This document shows positions 10,740 to 21,187 of a stretch of 64,000 nucleotides of DNA, in pieces (positions within the stretch are counted from its first letter, which is position 1; every line of letters starts with the position of its first letter). The stretch is from Liolophura sinensis (lineage: Eukaryota; Mollusca; Polyplacophora; Chitonida; Chitonidae): NCBI RefSeq assembly GCF_032854445.1, contig NC_088302.1, positions 53,102,046-53,166,045 of the forward strand. Reading direction: 5' to 3'. Made by a program: the position numbers and the translations under genes. The notes under the pieces are model-generated. The model did not search any database. It saw nothing but the letters and a program-made list of their open reading frames with translations, and was not told the DNA's origin.

Positions 10740-13700
10740 GTAAGTACGAACGATACACATCCGTCAAGACGCAATGTTGGGTAGAGTTTACATAAGGTTA
10801 AAACATGTTCAACTTATTTACAGAGACAAGAACATCACACTGCCACACAGTTAAAGTTACGGTTTACTGACCACAAAACTAAATATAAGCAACACAGCAG
10901 TGTTTTTGGTAGTCAAACACTTTGAAATTTAAGGCTTTCCGAGTATGGATCTACTTAATAGATAAATGTGGTATTGCCAATTTATTATGAAAATCTTCTT
11001 GACAATTAGCCGTCCACAGAACAGAGTTCAAGTCAGTCTGCCCAGAACGTAACAGCGGCCAACAAAAACACTAACAACGATAATCAGTCTGAGCGCCAAA
11101 CTTCGAACAGTCAAGTCGATATAAAAATCGAAGCTTCTCCTCCGGATGGTCAAAACAATACAGACCAATCAAACTTCATTCAAAGTGACCGCCACGACGA
11201 TCTACATCTGTCTGGTGACAGCAAACAAGCGACCACGCCGACAACTAGAAATGAGGAAATAGAGGACGGCGATGAGACAAAAGATCTGGGCGACTACAGT
11301 CCCAGAAATCAAAAAATTGCCGATAGGAACGCCAGAACAGCATCATCGGTATCCCACGCAAGGTACCAGCGCTCTGCAGCTAGACCACAGGAGCCAAACA
11401 CAACAAGCCAAGCGCCTAACACCAGATCCCATGCACCTAACACACGATCGCATGCACCTAACACAAGGAAGCAGGTGCCTAATGCAAGATCTCAGGCGCC
11501 TAACGCAAAATTCCCGGGGCCTAACACAAAGAGCCAACCACCCGGTACAAGATATCAGAAAAACCTTAATGTACCATCAACAAGAGCTGGTCCAAGCAGC
11601 CCTGGGTCAGGCAGTAGGCAGAACAGCCCAAGGAATGCTGTAGCACCTGCCCAGCTACAAACGCAGAGAGGGCAACAAGTCGATCAACAGCCTGACAGAA
11701 AGAGGATCCTAACGGAAACAAATGAGAGGCTGATCAAAAGGGAGGAAGGATATCCGATACAGGACGACAAACGCAGGCGAGTAATCGAGGATCACAGCCC
11801 TCACGCCAAACAAAGATCAAAACACGAGAATAATAGAAGCAGGCAACATGGCCGACCTGGTCAGCCAACAGAAAGTTATCAACGCGGAGGACAGGGAACA
11901 GGAGCGGGGAATCGTCCCGGACATGTGGGGAGTTCTCAGGACACCGATCTAGGGACATTTGGGGTAACAATGTCACGTGTAGCCCTAAAGTAGAGATCCT
12001 GGCTAACAGCTTTTTCAGGTTACAGCATAGTCAGCAGTCTTAGAAAAGTCACAAGGCTACAACAACTAAATGGCTACGCCATCCTCCTCGAATAATACTA
12101 GTATCTGTACAGTACACACTTACGTCTAACCATATTAATACATTAATGAGATCGACACTTGGCTGTTGACAACAGAATTAATAAAATCGAATCGAGTAGG
12201 CCTATGCTTTTTTTACTCTGGCTGTGTACATATCATTAGTATTCACTGACCCGGTTATGTAGCACGTAGGTTAGTTCTGACATCTACTTCATTATCTTGC
12301 TTTCCTTCCAGGCTGAACTGGATGAGATCTCAAGCTGGTGTTTAAATCTTTTCCTCTTTTTTTTAGATTATTGTAATATTTCAACTCTAAAAACTGAGGT
12401 TACTAAAGTGTTATGCCAAAGATTGTATTCAAGATCAGACAAATATTGTACATTATGCCAGTAACTTGCAATATGCACTAGTGCCTGGCCTGTGCCCTCC
12501 TGGCCACGCCGGCCTACTTGCAAATGGTAATTTGTCACTTACTTGATCCGGGCTATTCTGTTTTCTTCTTCGATATACCTGGTTGCCATCATATAAGTGA
12601 ACATTTTCTTGAACACCAATCAAATAAATACTGTTCATGCACGGCTTGATTCATTGCCTTTATGCAATAGCATCAGCTATCAATGAAAAGTTGACTGACA
12701 CACACGTAACATTTGAATGCACTTAATTCCCTTAAGGATAACGACAGACCCATGAAGGGCTGTACAAAGACGTCCAAATCCAAGTTACACACCGTTTTCT
12801 GCTTTTACGTTACAGTACTTGTGTAATGTTTAAACATTTCACGTCCACAAACACACCGAAAAGCGTGACGCACTACACAGGGAAGAACAACCGAGCACAC
12901 AGCTGAGGATTGCTTTGTTCAAGGCGAGAAGGAGATCTGCGCTTCTCAGTTGGGTGTTCTCGTGACAATGCACTTAAACTTTCCGTTTGTTTTCCATCAG
13001 TTGTTATTTATGGACAAATAAGCGTCAATATCCTGTACTTTTTTAGAAAAAGGTGTTCTTTTTCTCCTGAAAACATACAAAGAACAGCTGAATTAGTTAC
13101 TGGTGCATTTCAACAGGTTTAGGGCGGTTGTAGCATTTTCATGTAACACACCAGGGGAAAAATGTAGCTTTTTCAGGTAAAAGACATGATATAGCTTCAC
13201 TTGGTTTGTACAGGAGTTGACATTTCCCGATCCAGGGGTTGACCCGGCCGTCTATACACCACCACCCATGGTTGTAAGCTATCATTGTGTCTTCCTGCAT
13301 TGCAGTGTTCTCTGTCCTATACACCTTTAATGATTATTAGAAAAGAATTGCTAGCATTAAAATGACAGTCAAGTGGTGGCTTTGGAAACTGAGATGGGTA
13401 TCGTTTCTCTCCCTTTTTCAATTTTTTCGTAAGTGCATGTAATTTAAGGGTTACATTTGTATTTGCCAATTATTGTGGTACTTTCTTTATTCATTTGAAC
13501 CAGACTGATATTTAATTCATATATAGGAATATTGAAATATCCCGTGTTAGATTTGTAATAGGATGATCACATTTCCTTTGGTTTAGGGGCAACTTTTTCA
13601 AGAAGCTTCCATTCGGTATATATTTCGTAAAATGAAAACCAACCCATTTCTAACTTTCTAAATCCCGACACAAATCATGTCAACGATTAAAGGAAATTCT

Positions 13701-16700
13701 AATTAGGCCTACCTTCCGTTTGTTGAAATTTCACCTAGCATGATTTGACCACAATCATATCAAAATCATTAGAGGATGATGATAGGAATGCCACTCCCGA
13801 AAGTTCTGTAGTGATCTCGCCGGAGGCAATCGATTCGGGGAGATCGGTGGAGAGAGTGGACGCGTCCGTGCAGGCGCAGATGTCGTGCGGGGTGTGTATA
13901 GGTGTGCAGTGAAACCTCGGGTGATCTTCAAATCTCACCGTGTTTGTCATAGCTGTCTTTTCGTTCAAACTGCACATAATATTCGCTTCAACAATCATGA
14001 ATCGCCATGATATCGTTGCCAATTTTACAAGTGATATCGGTATTTTCTGATCTTTGTCCATTATTCAAATTAGAGCAGATAATTGATGAAAGACCCTTTT
14101 TTTCTTTCTTCTTTTCCTTCATTTTTCACTTGTTTTGTCCTTTTCTTTTTCCTGCCATTACTCTTCATCTGAGAGCTTGGGACATTGGAATTTAGTTTGG
14201 AGTTGTGTTTGATCGGTGGATAGACTGGCTATATTATATTGCAGAATGATTCGGCCGTGTTAGGTAGCGACGAGGAAAATCGGAGACAAGGCAGTGAGCA
14301 TTCTTCAACTGGGGTCAACTCTAGACAGTTCCCGCGTTCGGCGAAAACAAACCTGCAGGAAGAGCAGAATGTAAGATAGGCCAGAGAGAGAGAGAGAGCA
14401 ATAGCTAAACTTAGCATTGGCTTACATTTAGAAGTAAACTGTACCAGATCGAAGTTAAAGATTAAAAGCGCGCTAGAGCAGCGTAATGACCCAGGAGTCT
14501 CTCACCAATGCGATCGCTGTGAGTTTAAGTTCACCTCATGCTGGCTTCCTCTCCGGTCGTACGTGGGAAGGTCTGTCAGCAACCTGCGGATGGTCGTGGG
14601 TTTCTCCCGGACTCTGCCCGGTTTCCTCCCACCATAATGCTGGCCGCCGTCGTATAAGTGAAATATTCTTGAGTACGGCGTAAAACACCAATCAAATAAA
14701 TAAATAAATAAATAAAGATTAAAATAATGCAAAACTCTAAATCGTCAGAGTGGCTTCAGGCTGTGTTTTGCAGTTTTCTTACAGGAATTCTGTGACCAAT
14801 CCCAAATGTAATGTAACAAGCAAACTGTATTTTGCGGACGATTCTGGATCTCTAGAGCAAAATGGAAGAATTCCACGTAGAATAAATTTATATCATTCTT
14901 CCAGGCTGGTTCAGAGGTTACTGGTAACATAAGTCCGTATGACGGTAAAGGTACAGAATGTAGCACAGAGAGCACAAGGAACGACGCTCGGGAACTGATG
15001 GACAATGTCAGTGTTAAAGCCGAAGATGACAGCGAACAAACACACACAGACAACAATGTACCTAAGTCACCATCCCCAACTCAGAGTAAACCATCATCAC
15101 CATTACCTGTAAGGAGGTCACTAGTTCTCTAGCATTACCCACCTATCGTGTATTAGTTTTGCTCTCATTTACACCCTGTCTTCTTCGTGGCGCCCCAATT
15201 TCGTGCCATTGTCTATTCTCATATTGCACGTCTGTGTCCAAATAATTCTTTTTCTTTTATTCATTCGTTTTGGTTTATCAGAAAGAATTTATTTATTTCT
15301 ACAGCCTGTGTGCACCCTCTACTAGCGTTTTTTCCCTAAAGAATATAATTCCACTTTTGCATATAAGATGTGGTATTTTAGATTCTGTTTGTTTAGCTAT
15401 TGTGTTTCTTTATTACACGTATCACCTCAAAGCCGTCGGGTTATGTTTGCCTCTCGGCTAATCCTTTACCTATACATACAGTAAAAAGACGACTGCTGTA
15501 TGCTCTTCATGTTTTTCGTGGTTTGTGATACCACGTGTTACCAAAGATCTATACTTGTTTATCTGTTAAGTTCCTTCTTTTTCTTTTATATAACCGTTGT
15601 ATGTGATTCTGAAACAGTTTGGACATTTGTGTAAAATGTGAAATGTTAGAGAAAATGTTTTGGGGCCTTGTTTCATTCTTGTATGTGGATTGGCGAGTGA
15701 CCTACCCATGTCTTATGTCGAGTACTATATCAGTCTGGAATGCCAAATCGTACACCAGCACCAGTGTCTAATGTTCAAGTCATTCACCAATTTCGGCTCT
15801 TGAGTGGCATACCATTGTCTTCTGGCGATTTGTGTATCAATGTCGTGTAGCGAAGTGTATACCAATGTAGGCGTTTCGAGCGGTACATTAATGTAGGTTG
15901 GTGAGTGATTTACGAATGTTACCTGGCGATGGCATATGGTAGATTAATGTCGGATATATTTAGATGTTATCCCTTCACATTATCTTTGCTGGTAATAAGA
16001 GTTGATCAGAAAGCATATTCTTGAAACTGTACTGCAATAATATATGATGAAGATGAGTTGGCGAGACTAACTTTATTTCAGTTAAGACGTGAAGTATTTT
16101 ACAGAATGAGACGGAGAGTATACGGAGTGAAAGTCGCACGGAGGAAAGTCTCAAGGATGTGCACATAGATGCTACAATCCAGACTCTAGACACGTCCTAT
16201 ACACCGTCTGTTTCTGTGGAAACACAAGTAAGAGTGTGCCACTTGTAAAATGCGCATGTATTTGCGGCTAATTCACCGTTTGTCATCCTTATCAAAGCCT
16301 TGTACTGCAATTTAAATGAATGTGTTTTGCTTCCCAGAAGATATCCAGGTTAGATTCGTCATCATTCGAGTTTCCCTGTATACTGGGATGGTAACTTACA
16401 TGATTTGTTGTGTTGGGGCGAGTCGGCCCATCAGATGTATGACTGGTTTAAATCTGTTTAAAACAGATAGTTTAGTCTTGTGTGCATTGCAGTAAAACTA
16501 TTTTATTAGACATGACGTATTATTTGAATACAGTAATATGTCACTTTTAGTTAGCTTTGTATAAAGTAGATAATGTTAACAATAATTTATGTAGCCACTA
16601 AACTAATTTTGGTGGTAGCACATACAGATGTACTCGCATCAAGATTACACTGTCGATAACACTTGCTGTCACTTAATAACCTGTTTTCCTTTGAATTCTT

Positions 16701-19700
16701 GCCCATCCAGTATACGCTCTGTCGGTTCCATAATAATCTTAAAGCACTTAATTAGTTGGAGTTAAGGTGTTTTCGTGTAAATAATGAACAGTTGTCACGA
16801 AAAAAAATTTCAGTCTTTCTGTTGTGCCATGTGATCAAATTACTTGGGTTTGAGACAATTCTGTAATTGAGACTTTGTGTTGTGCCATGTGATTAAATTA
16901 CTTGAGGCCGGTTTAAAACGCTATTATTACCGTGACTACATTTTTCGAAGAAAGTCTACCAAACCCGGTGTAAAATAAGGATATGATTTTCTTTCTGCTA
17001 GTTCTAAAACTGTCTTGTACTAAATATACCATAAAGATATCTAACATGACAAAGCCAGAGTAGGAATTTTCTTTTTTTACATGAATCAATTATTACATGA
17101 TTATTAGCGCAAGTAGTTCAGCTTGGTTTTCGTTTCTGTTTGTGAAGCACACAGAGCCGAAGCGAAAGCGAAAGAAACCGTTGTCATCCCCACGCAGTGA
17201 CGACCCCATAGAAAGAGCCAAACTGGTACTGGCCCACTATGTCTCTATGTACAATCTACATCTGGTTGTGGGCTCTCGCAAAGAAAAACTTTGGATTTGT
17301 ATATTTAAAAACTAAACAGGTTACGTTGCTTCAATCACGCAAAAACATAATTTTACTTAGTACTCTAGTAACAAATGGATCTTTGCAAATTTTGGGCTGA
17401 GAAATACACTTTTCAGTATTTGTTCCATAACAAAATTTATACAAGAGCAGTTCATTTATTCGACAAAATGCCGCAACTTTCAGAACCAAAATATTTGCAT
17501 GTCGAGAAACAACAAGATTTTTGTCAGGTTGTTTCAAGCGAACAAAAGGTAAAGACAACAGAATATAACAACATAATTATCTATGGACATGTTAAGAGGT
17601 TCTACACCTTTTGTTTTCTCATTTCTATTATTTTAATTGACAGAGACGAATCCGGTTGCGCCTGCGCGATGCTACTCTAGGCACGGACATTGATGAATTA
17701 GATGAGGCGATTTGGTTATTTGAGACTTACGAGCTTGTGGATAATGGCGACTTGACGAATGCTGTGGATAGGCTGGACTTTTTGCAACTACGCCAAGGTA
17801 AACTTACAACTTCCATTAAGAGAACCGAAGGAATATTTTATAGGAAAAATAGTCGTGTAAAGCGTTAAATGTTTGTCCAGCTGGTAAGATGTCAAAGAAA
17901 TGGACGTGACTATCTAGCCAACTGTTTTAACCGATCACTAATATCAGACAAAACATGTTTAATGTAAACAATTATATGTCTGATTAGCGTTTTACGCCCT
18001 ATATAGACATTAGATGTGGACATTGTTTTGTGTGCGTATTTCAGCTTTTGGAGTCTTGTTCTTATTCTGCGGCTGAGAATTATTCTCAGGAAAGATTTGA
18101 CTTCTGGGATAACCTCAAGCCATGTTTGTCTATGGACAGACCTAACGCCTGGTCATATGTATATAAGAAAGTTCTTGAATAACGAGTTACACACCAATTT
18201 CAAACATGATGTCAATTCGATCCCTGTACATAGCAGAGTAAATATCAGATCTAATTTGTAGTATTACCATTTTCATGAACTTGTCCGTGTTCTATTCGAT
18301 CTCTTTGTCCATTAAAACCATGAATACTTCTGTATTTGCAGATCTGCGAGAGGCTCTGGTAAGGCGGAATCTGGGCATATTGAGACGAGTGATAGAGGAT
18401 AGCCGGGCCTCGAAGCACGAGCAGGAGCTAGGGAGCCTGCTGACAAGAGCCGAGGAGTTAAGAGACCATCTGCAGGCCTTGGACAGCTATAGTCACGACA
18501 TCTTGAGTATGGACCAGAAACTTATATCGGAGATCCGCAGTTACTGTAGCCCACCACCCTCCGTACATGAGGTTATGGCGGCATGCTACATGCTGCTCGG
18601 TGTCAGAGAAGAAAGGCTCCTGGTCAGTTATCTGCACACTTATGGATTTCTGTTTAATTGTAGTCTGAATTTTCGGTATCATGATAGGAAACTGAAATTA
18701 TCATAGAGGAATTGCAATGTAAAGATTCACTTTGACGCTACTACTGTGTCCTCAGTTGTGATATTACCAAAGGATTCATTTTATCATAATTATAAACAAA
18801 CCCAGTTAATCTAAAAAAAAAAACCTTTAACATTAGTTACACACAACGTCGCGCAATTGAGATTTTAGGGTCAATCAGAGTGAGTACACCAGTTATCACA
18901 GGTGAATTGCAAAGGTGCTAAGTAATACTGTCATTTAAAAATTGCGGCTATATAAAATACACATAACGCCCTGTATCGCCCAAGGTCAACGGGAGTTCTG
19001 AAAGTATTTCCATGTGTTCATTTAATAATGTTAATAATATTATTCACATTTCAATGTGTCAGGAGTGGGCGGAAATTCAGTCTCAGCTGGGTAGACTAGG
19101 ACGAAATGGACTTAGGAACATGATACTCAACTTTGATCCGGATAGCGTTCCTCTAGAAATGGTTTTACGGATCAAGGAAATCCTTAATTTCTATAGGCTT
19201 GAGGACGTGAGGATAGCCAGTAACGGGGCGGCTTCTTTCTACATATGGGTAAGTATCATATACTCCCTAAATCTATGCGTCATTAATCGCAAGGCCAATT
19301 CCCAAAACGACGAATAAACCAAACCACCAAAAAAAAAAAAACATGAAAGTATATAAATTAAGAAAATAGTTTGGAATCAGGCAAAAAGAGCAGTCAGAAC
19401 GAAGGGTTGAAGACTGAATGGGGATAATTCTAGATTCCTGATCCAAGGTGTCATGGGTTCTGGGTTCTGGGTTCTGGGTTCTGGGTATTCAGAAGGGTGC
19501 TATACGGTTTCAACACTGCCTCGGCCTTAAAAGCGACTCACCATAAACGATCCACAAATTGTGCTTGGAAGAAGTTTTTTGGCAACCAACGGAAATCTGT
19601 TTTAAATGTATTGAAGTCGATAAATGTTTAGATGAATTTTTCGTTTTTCATTCCATCATATTGTATGTTGAAAATATGTTTTGTCTGCGTCATTTTATAG

Positions 19701-19877
19701 ATACCTGAAAGTAAATTGGGATATTTTGAACTCCGTTAATTATATATATTCCCAGTACAGTTATCTAATTGAATCTTCCAGGCTAAAAACATGGTGGACA
19801 TGATAGACCGAAGGCGAGCTCAGTCAAATGAAAACGATAACAAAGAACGAGTGAAATCCGCGGAGAAGCAAGGATAA
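10677..19877 (+). CDS. Multi-exon gene: acylated, disordered protein with a stand-alone dynein-stalk microtubule-binding domain
   Basis: My splice model is 10677-10739, 11025-11963, 13775-13891, 14245-14370, 14905-15108, 16105-16227, 17157-17264, 17644-17797, 18342-18622, 19063-19248 and 19782-19877, about 798 residues. All but one junction are phase 0. The N-terminus MGCGSS fits N-myristoylation (Gly2, Ser6) with Cys3 available for palmitoylation. Residues 22-525 are low-complexity, rich in Asn, Gln, Ser, Arg and Glu. Residues 525-531 (PKRKRKK) look like an NLS. Residues 561-670 form helical repeats of the ELxxAxxxLxxL kind. Residues about 670-775 match the dynein heavy chain stalk: ISEIRSYCSPPPSVHEVM, a W near LG, NFDPDSVP, then the ExVRxxSxxAxSFxxW helix leading into a short second coil. 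No AAA module is encoded. By family the domain binds microtubules; tethering them to membrane is inference. Exon 7 borders and possible missed exons are the weak points. Confidence 0.75.
11025..11963 (+). CDS. Exon 2: long disordered exon
   Basis: Acceptor CCACAGAACAG|AGT gives phase 0 with exon 1; the alternative AG five bases earlier would shift the frame into stops. The frame stays open for over 300 codons. Composition is polar and disordered with an acidic patch (EEIEDGDE), a 7-residue repeat (APNTRSH type) and a basic C-terminal half (DRKRILTE, DDKRRRVIE). The donor GGG|GTAACA at 11,964 is phase 0; if unused, the frame ends at a TAG at 11,991-11,993, giving a short isoform without the C-terminal domain. 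Confidence 0.75.
11406..11553 (+). repeat. Coding 21-bp minisatellite (APNTRSH repeat)
   Basis: About seven copies of a 21-bp unit inside exon 2, encoding variants of APNTRSH: APNTRSH twice, then APNTRKQ, VPNARSQ, APNAKFP, GPNTKSQ. The period equals seven codons, so copy number can change without breaking the frame. The product is a short Pro/Asn/Arg-rich stretch, presumably extended. Confidence 0.8.
11964..13774 (+). other. Large intron (inferred)
   Basis: Between exons 2 and 3 I see no further convincing exon. It contains the SINE remnant at 12,440-12,630 and AT-rich sequence. A missed exon cannot be excluded. Confidence 0.5.
12440..12630 (+). mobile_element. Degenerate SINE copy
   Basis: The 3' part GTTGCCATCATATAAGTGAA, CATTTTCTTGAACACCAATC and the AAATAAATA tail match the SINE at 14,468-14,716 with many substitutions. 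The upstream part (GCCTGGCCTGTGCCCTCCTG) is too diverged to place. It lies in the intron between exons 2 and 3. Confidence 0.6.
13775..13891 (+). CDS. Exon 3: acidic linker exon
   Basis: Encodes 39 residues starting DDDRNATPESS and ending QAQMSCG, an acidic, Ser-rich linker. Acceptor ATTAGAG|GAT and donor GGG|GTGTGT keep phase 0 with both neighbours. Two overlapping AGs make the exact start uncertain by two bases. Confidence 0.6.
14245..14370 (+). CDS. Exon 4: polar linker exon
   Basis: Encodes 42 residues from NDSAVLGSDEENRR to LQEEQN. Acceptor ATATTGCAG|AAT and donor AAT|GTAAGA are strong and phase 0. Low complexity, no domain. Confidence 0.75.
14468..14716 (+). mobile_element. Near full-length SINE in an intron
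   Basis: The most complete SINE copy in the window. It has a tRNA-like head (TGACCCAGGAGTCTCTCACC, then GAGTTTAAGTTCACC near a B-box), a body with CGTACGTGGGAAGGTCTGTC and GGTTTCCTCCCACCATAATG, the shared 3' part GGCCGCCGTCGTATAAGTGA / TTGAGTACGGCGTAAAACAC, and an AAATAAATAAATA tail. It sits between exons 4 and 5 in the sense direction. The body resembles widespread mollusc SINEs; I do not assign a named family. Confidence 0.75.
14905..15108 (+). CDS. Exon 5: acidic/Ser-Pro linker exon
   Basis: Encodes 68 residues, from AGSEVTGNISPYDG to a PSPTQSKPSSPLP tail. Acceptor CTTCCAG|GCT and donor CCT|GTAAGG are strong, phase 0. The SP/TP dipeptides could be kinase targets. Confidence 0.75.
16105..16227 (+). 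CDS. Exon 6: polar linker exon
   Basis: Encodes 41 residues, NETESIRSESRTEES to VSVETQ. Acceptor ATTTTACAG|AAT and donor CAA|GTAAGA are strong and phase 0. The preceding intron (15,109-16,104) holds nothing I recognise. Confidence 0.75.
17157..17264 (+). CDS. Exon 7: NLS-like exon
   Basis: Encodes 36 residues starting PKRKRKKPLSSPRSDDP, then a helix-prone ERAKLVLAHYVSMYNLHL. The basic patch is a textbook monopartite NLS. Acceptor CACAGAG|CCG is plausible; the donor CTG|GTTGTG is weak, so the 3' border is the least certain of the model. Reading on in frame gives a stop at about 17,313. Confidence 0.5.
17528..17548 (+). CDS. Candidate 21-nt microexon
   Basis: TTTTTGTCAG|GTTGTTTCAAGCGAACAAAAG|GTAAAG has good acceptor and donor sites around exactly seven codons (VVSSEQK), phase 0 on both sides. 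It fits between exons 7 and 8 without changing the frame. Such matches also arise by chance, so it is left out of the main model. Confidence 0.25.
17644..17797 (+). CDS. Exon 8: helical repeat exon
   Basis: Encodes RRIRLRLRDATLGTDIDELD and on to LDFLQLRQ, amphipathic helices with the ELxxAxxxLxxL spacing seen in stalk-adjacent repeats. Acceptor TTGACAG|AGA; donor CAAG|GTAAAC, leaving phase 1. Confidence 0.75.
18342..18622 (+). CDS. Exon 9: coiled coil and first half of the dynein-stalk domain
   Basis: Acceptor TTTGCAG|ATC completes an Asp codon with exon 8. The exon encodes helices (LREALVRRNLGILRRVIED), a coiled segment (ELGSLLTRAEELRDHLQALD), then ISEIRSYCSPPPSVHEVM and CYMLLGV. In dynein heavy chains the same order, SEIKSY..PP..V..VM.AV..L.G, marks the junction of coil CC1 with the microtubule-binding head. 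Donor CTG|GTCAGT is phase 0. Confidence 0.8.
19063..19248 (+). CDS. Exon 10: second half of the dynein-stalk domain
   Basis: Encodes EWAEIQSQLG, the MILNFDPDSVPLEMVLRI segment, and LEDVRIASNGAASFYIW. These align with the dynein pattern W.EA...LG, L..FDKDNI....+.KI, and F.P..+...S.AA.S...WV. Acceptor GTGTCAG|GAG and donor TGG|GTAAGT are strong and phase 0. Confidence 0.8.
19454..19486. repeat. GGGTTCT short tandem repeat
   Basis: About four and a half copies of a 7-bp unit (GGGTTCT) in the last intron of the dynein-stalk gene. No other feature. Confidence 0.9.
19782..19877 (+). CDS. Exon 11: terminal exon
   Basis: Encodes AKNMVDMIDRRRAQ, the start of the returning coil (CC2 equivalent), then a short charged tail ending KSAEKQG and TAA. 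Acceptor CTTCCAG|GCT is phase 0. The second coil is far shorter than in a dynein motor, so an antiparallel stalk of normal length cannot form within this chain. Confidence 0.75.
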   Translation, partial: AKNMVDMIDRRRAQSNENDNKERVKSAEKQG

Positions 19878-21187
19878 TTTGGATTATACATGTATAGGTG
19901 TTGTGGGTGAGAGGATGCGGCTTGCTGTTCCTACACTTGGAACATCTTACACAAAGACGGGTACAGATAGATATGTTTTCCTCTGGATGCAAATCTGTGA
20001 AAGTCAACAGTTTCCTCGAACAGCTCGCAGCTTCGAAGACCTTCCACTATAGTGACAATTATAAAGGGAATGTTCGATACGCCTTGTTATGCATTCTAAC
20101 GATTCGAACGAAATATAATTTTTATCGAAAATCTTATATGCATGTAATACTGTAACTCAGGAAGATAATACGACTTAGGTTGCTTCCCATGAGCTACTCT
20201 AAGTCATGAAGATAATATGACCTAGGTTGCTTTCCCCAGCTGCAGCATTTATTGTTGTGGCCTTACGATATTGAAAAGATATCCTGATATGGTACAAGGA
20301 TGGCAAACGATGTCATTTGGTGAAGGAATCAGAAACAGCTTCAAATGGTAAAGGTGTCCGAGATGAATGAAGTGGTATTCGATGTACATCGAGATATTCA
20401 TTCATTTCCGTTTGTTAGAAGAAGATCGTCAGCCGAGTTTTATTTTGTATAAAACAAGGTTAAAGGTGAAACACATTGAAAATTTAAAAGGTCACAACAT
20501 AAGTAACTTTGTTCATCACTTTCCTATTATAGTACATTACGTATTTGCGAACAGGTTGCAGCTTTTGTCATTTGTGGTTTCCAGTTTAAAGCCACACAGA
20601 TATGTGAAACAGTACGTGTGTACAAACTATATATACACATATAACTTTGGCCGGCTGTGGAAATTTGATATAGCTTGAGAAGGAAACCACTGTGATAGAA
20701 ATGGTGTACCATTGACACATAGTGCACCTGGAGTCTCCAAAACCCATCATAGAGACATACACAGGTTAGTAGAATTTGTGTACCATTGACACATAGTGTA
20801 CCTGGAGTCTGCAAAACCCATTATCGAGACATACACTGGTTAATAGAACTGTATCGGGTCTATACCATTTACGATATGATTTGTTTTCACGTTACAATTA
20901 TTGAACTGGAGAATAATACAAAGTATCGTTGTAAAGCGTTCAAAGTGTTAGAAATCTATAACTTGATTAGAATGTCTGTCTCCCTGACGGAAGACGATTC
21001 GAACCAAGCATAAAACCCCAAAAAGCTTGGCCCTGGAACCAATTTGTAATGACACAAATTCTATGTGGTAGAGATGTACGAGGGTATGTGGTTATGCTAA
21101 TTACGTATAGGCCTACATAAGTCATGTGTCGGCTCAAACCAGGTACATTGAAGATCTTGATCTCATGTTGCTCGGTTCTCAACAAAA
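19878..21187. other. Intergenic region
   Basis: Downstream of the dynein-stalk gene I see no further gene. It includes a tandem duplication (20,697-20,850) and a short repeated string GAAGATAATACGACTTAGGT / GAAGATAATATGACCTAGGT (about 20,160 and 20,210). Short open frames here show no domain. Confidence 0.6.
20697..20850. repeat. Tandem duplication, two copies of about 80 bp
   Basis: GTGTACCATTGACACATAGT followed by CACCTGGAGTCTCCAAAACC occurs twice in direct order with a few substitutions. Coding potential is absent. Confidence 0.85.

Noticed and set aside
20990-21010. tRNA-like B-box (GGTTCGAATCG on the minus strand)
   Set aside because: No A-box or cloverleaf can be drawn around it; chance match or SINE debris.
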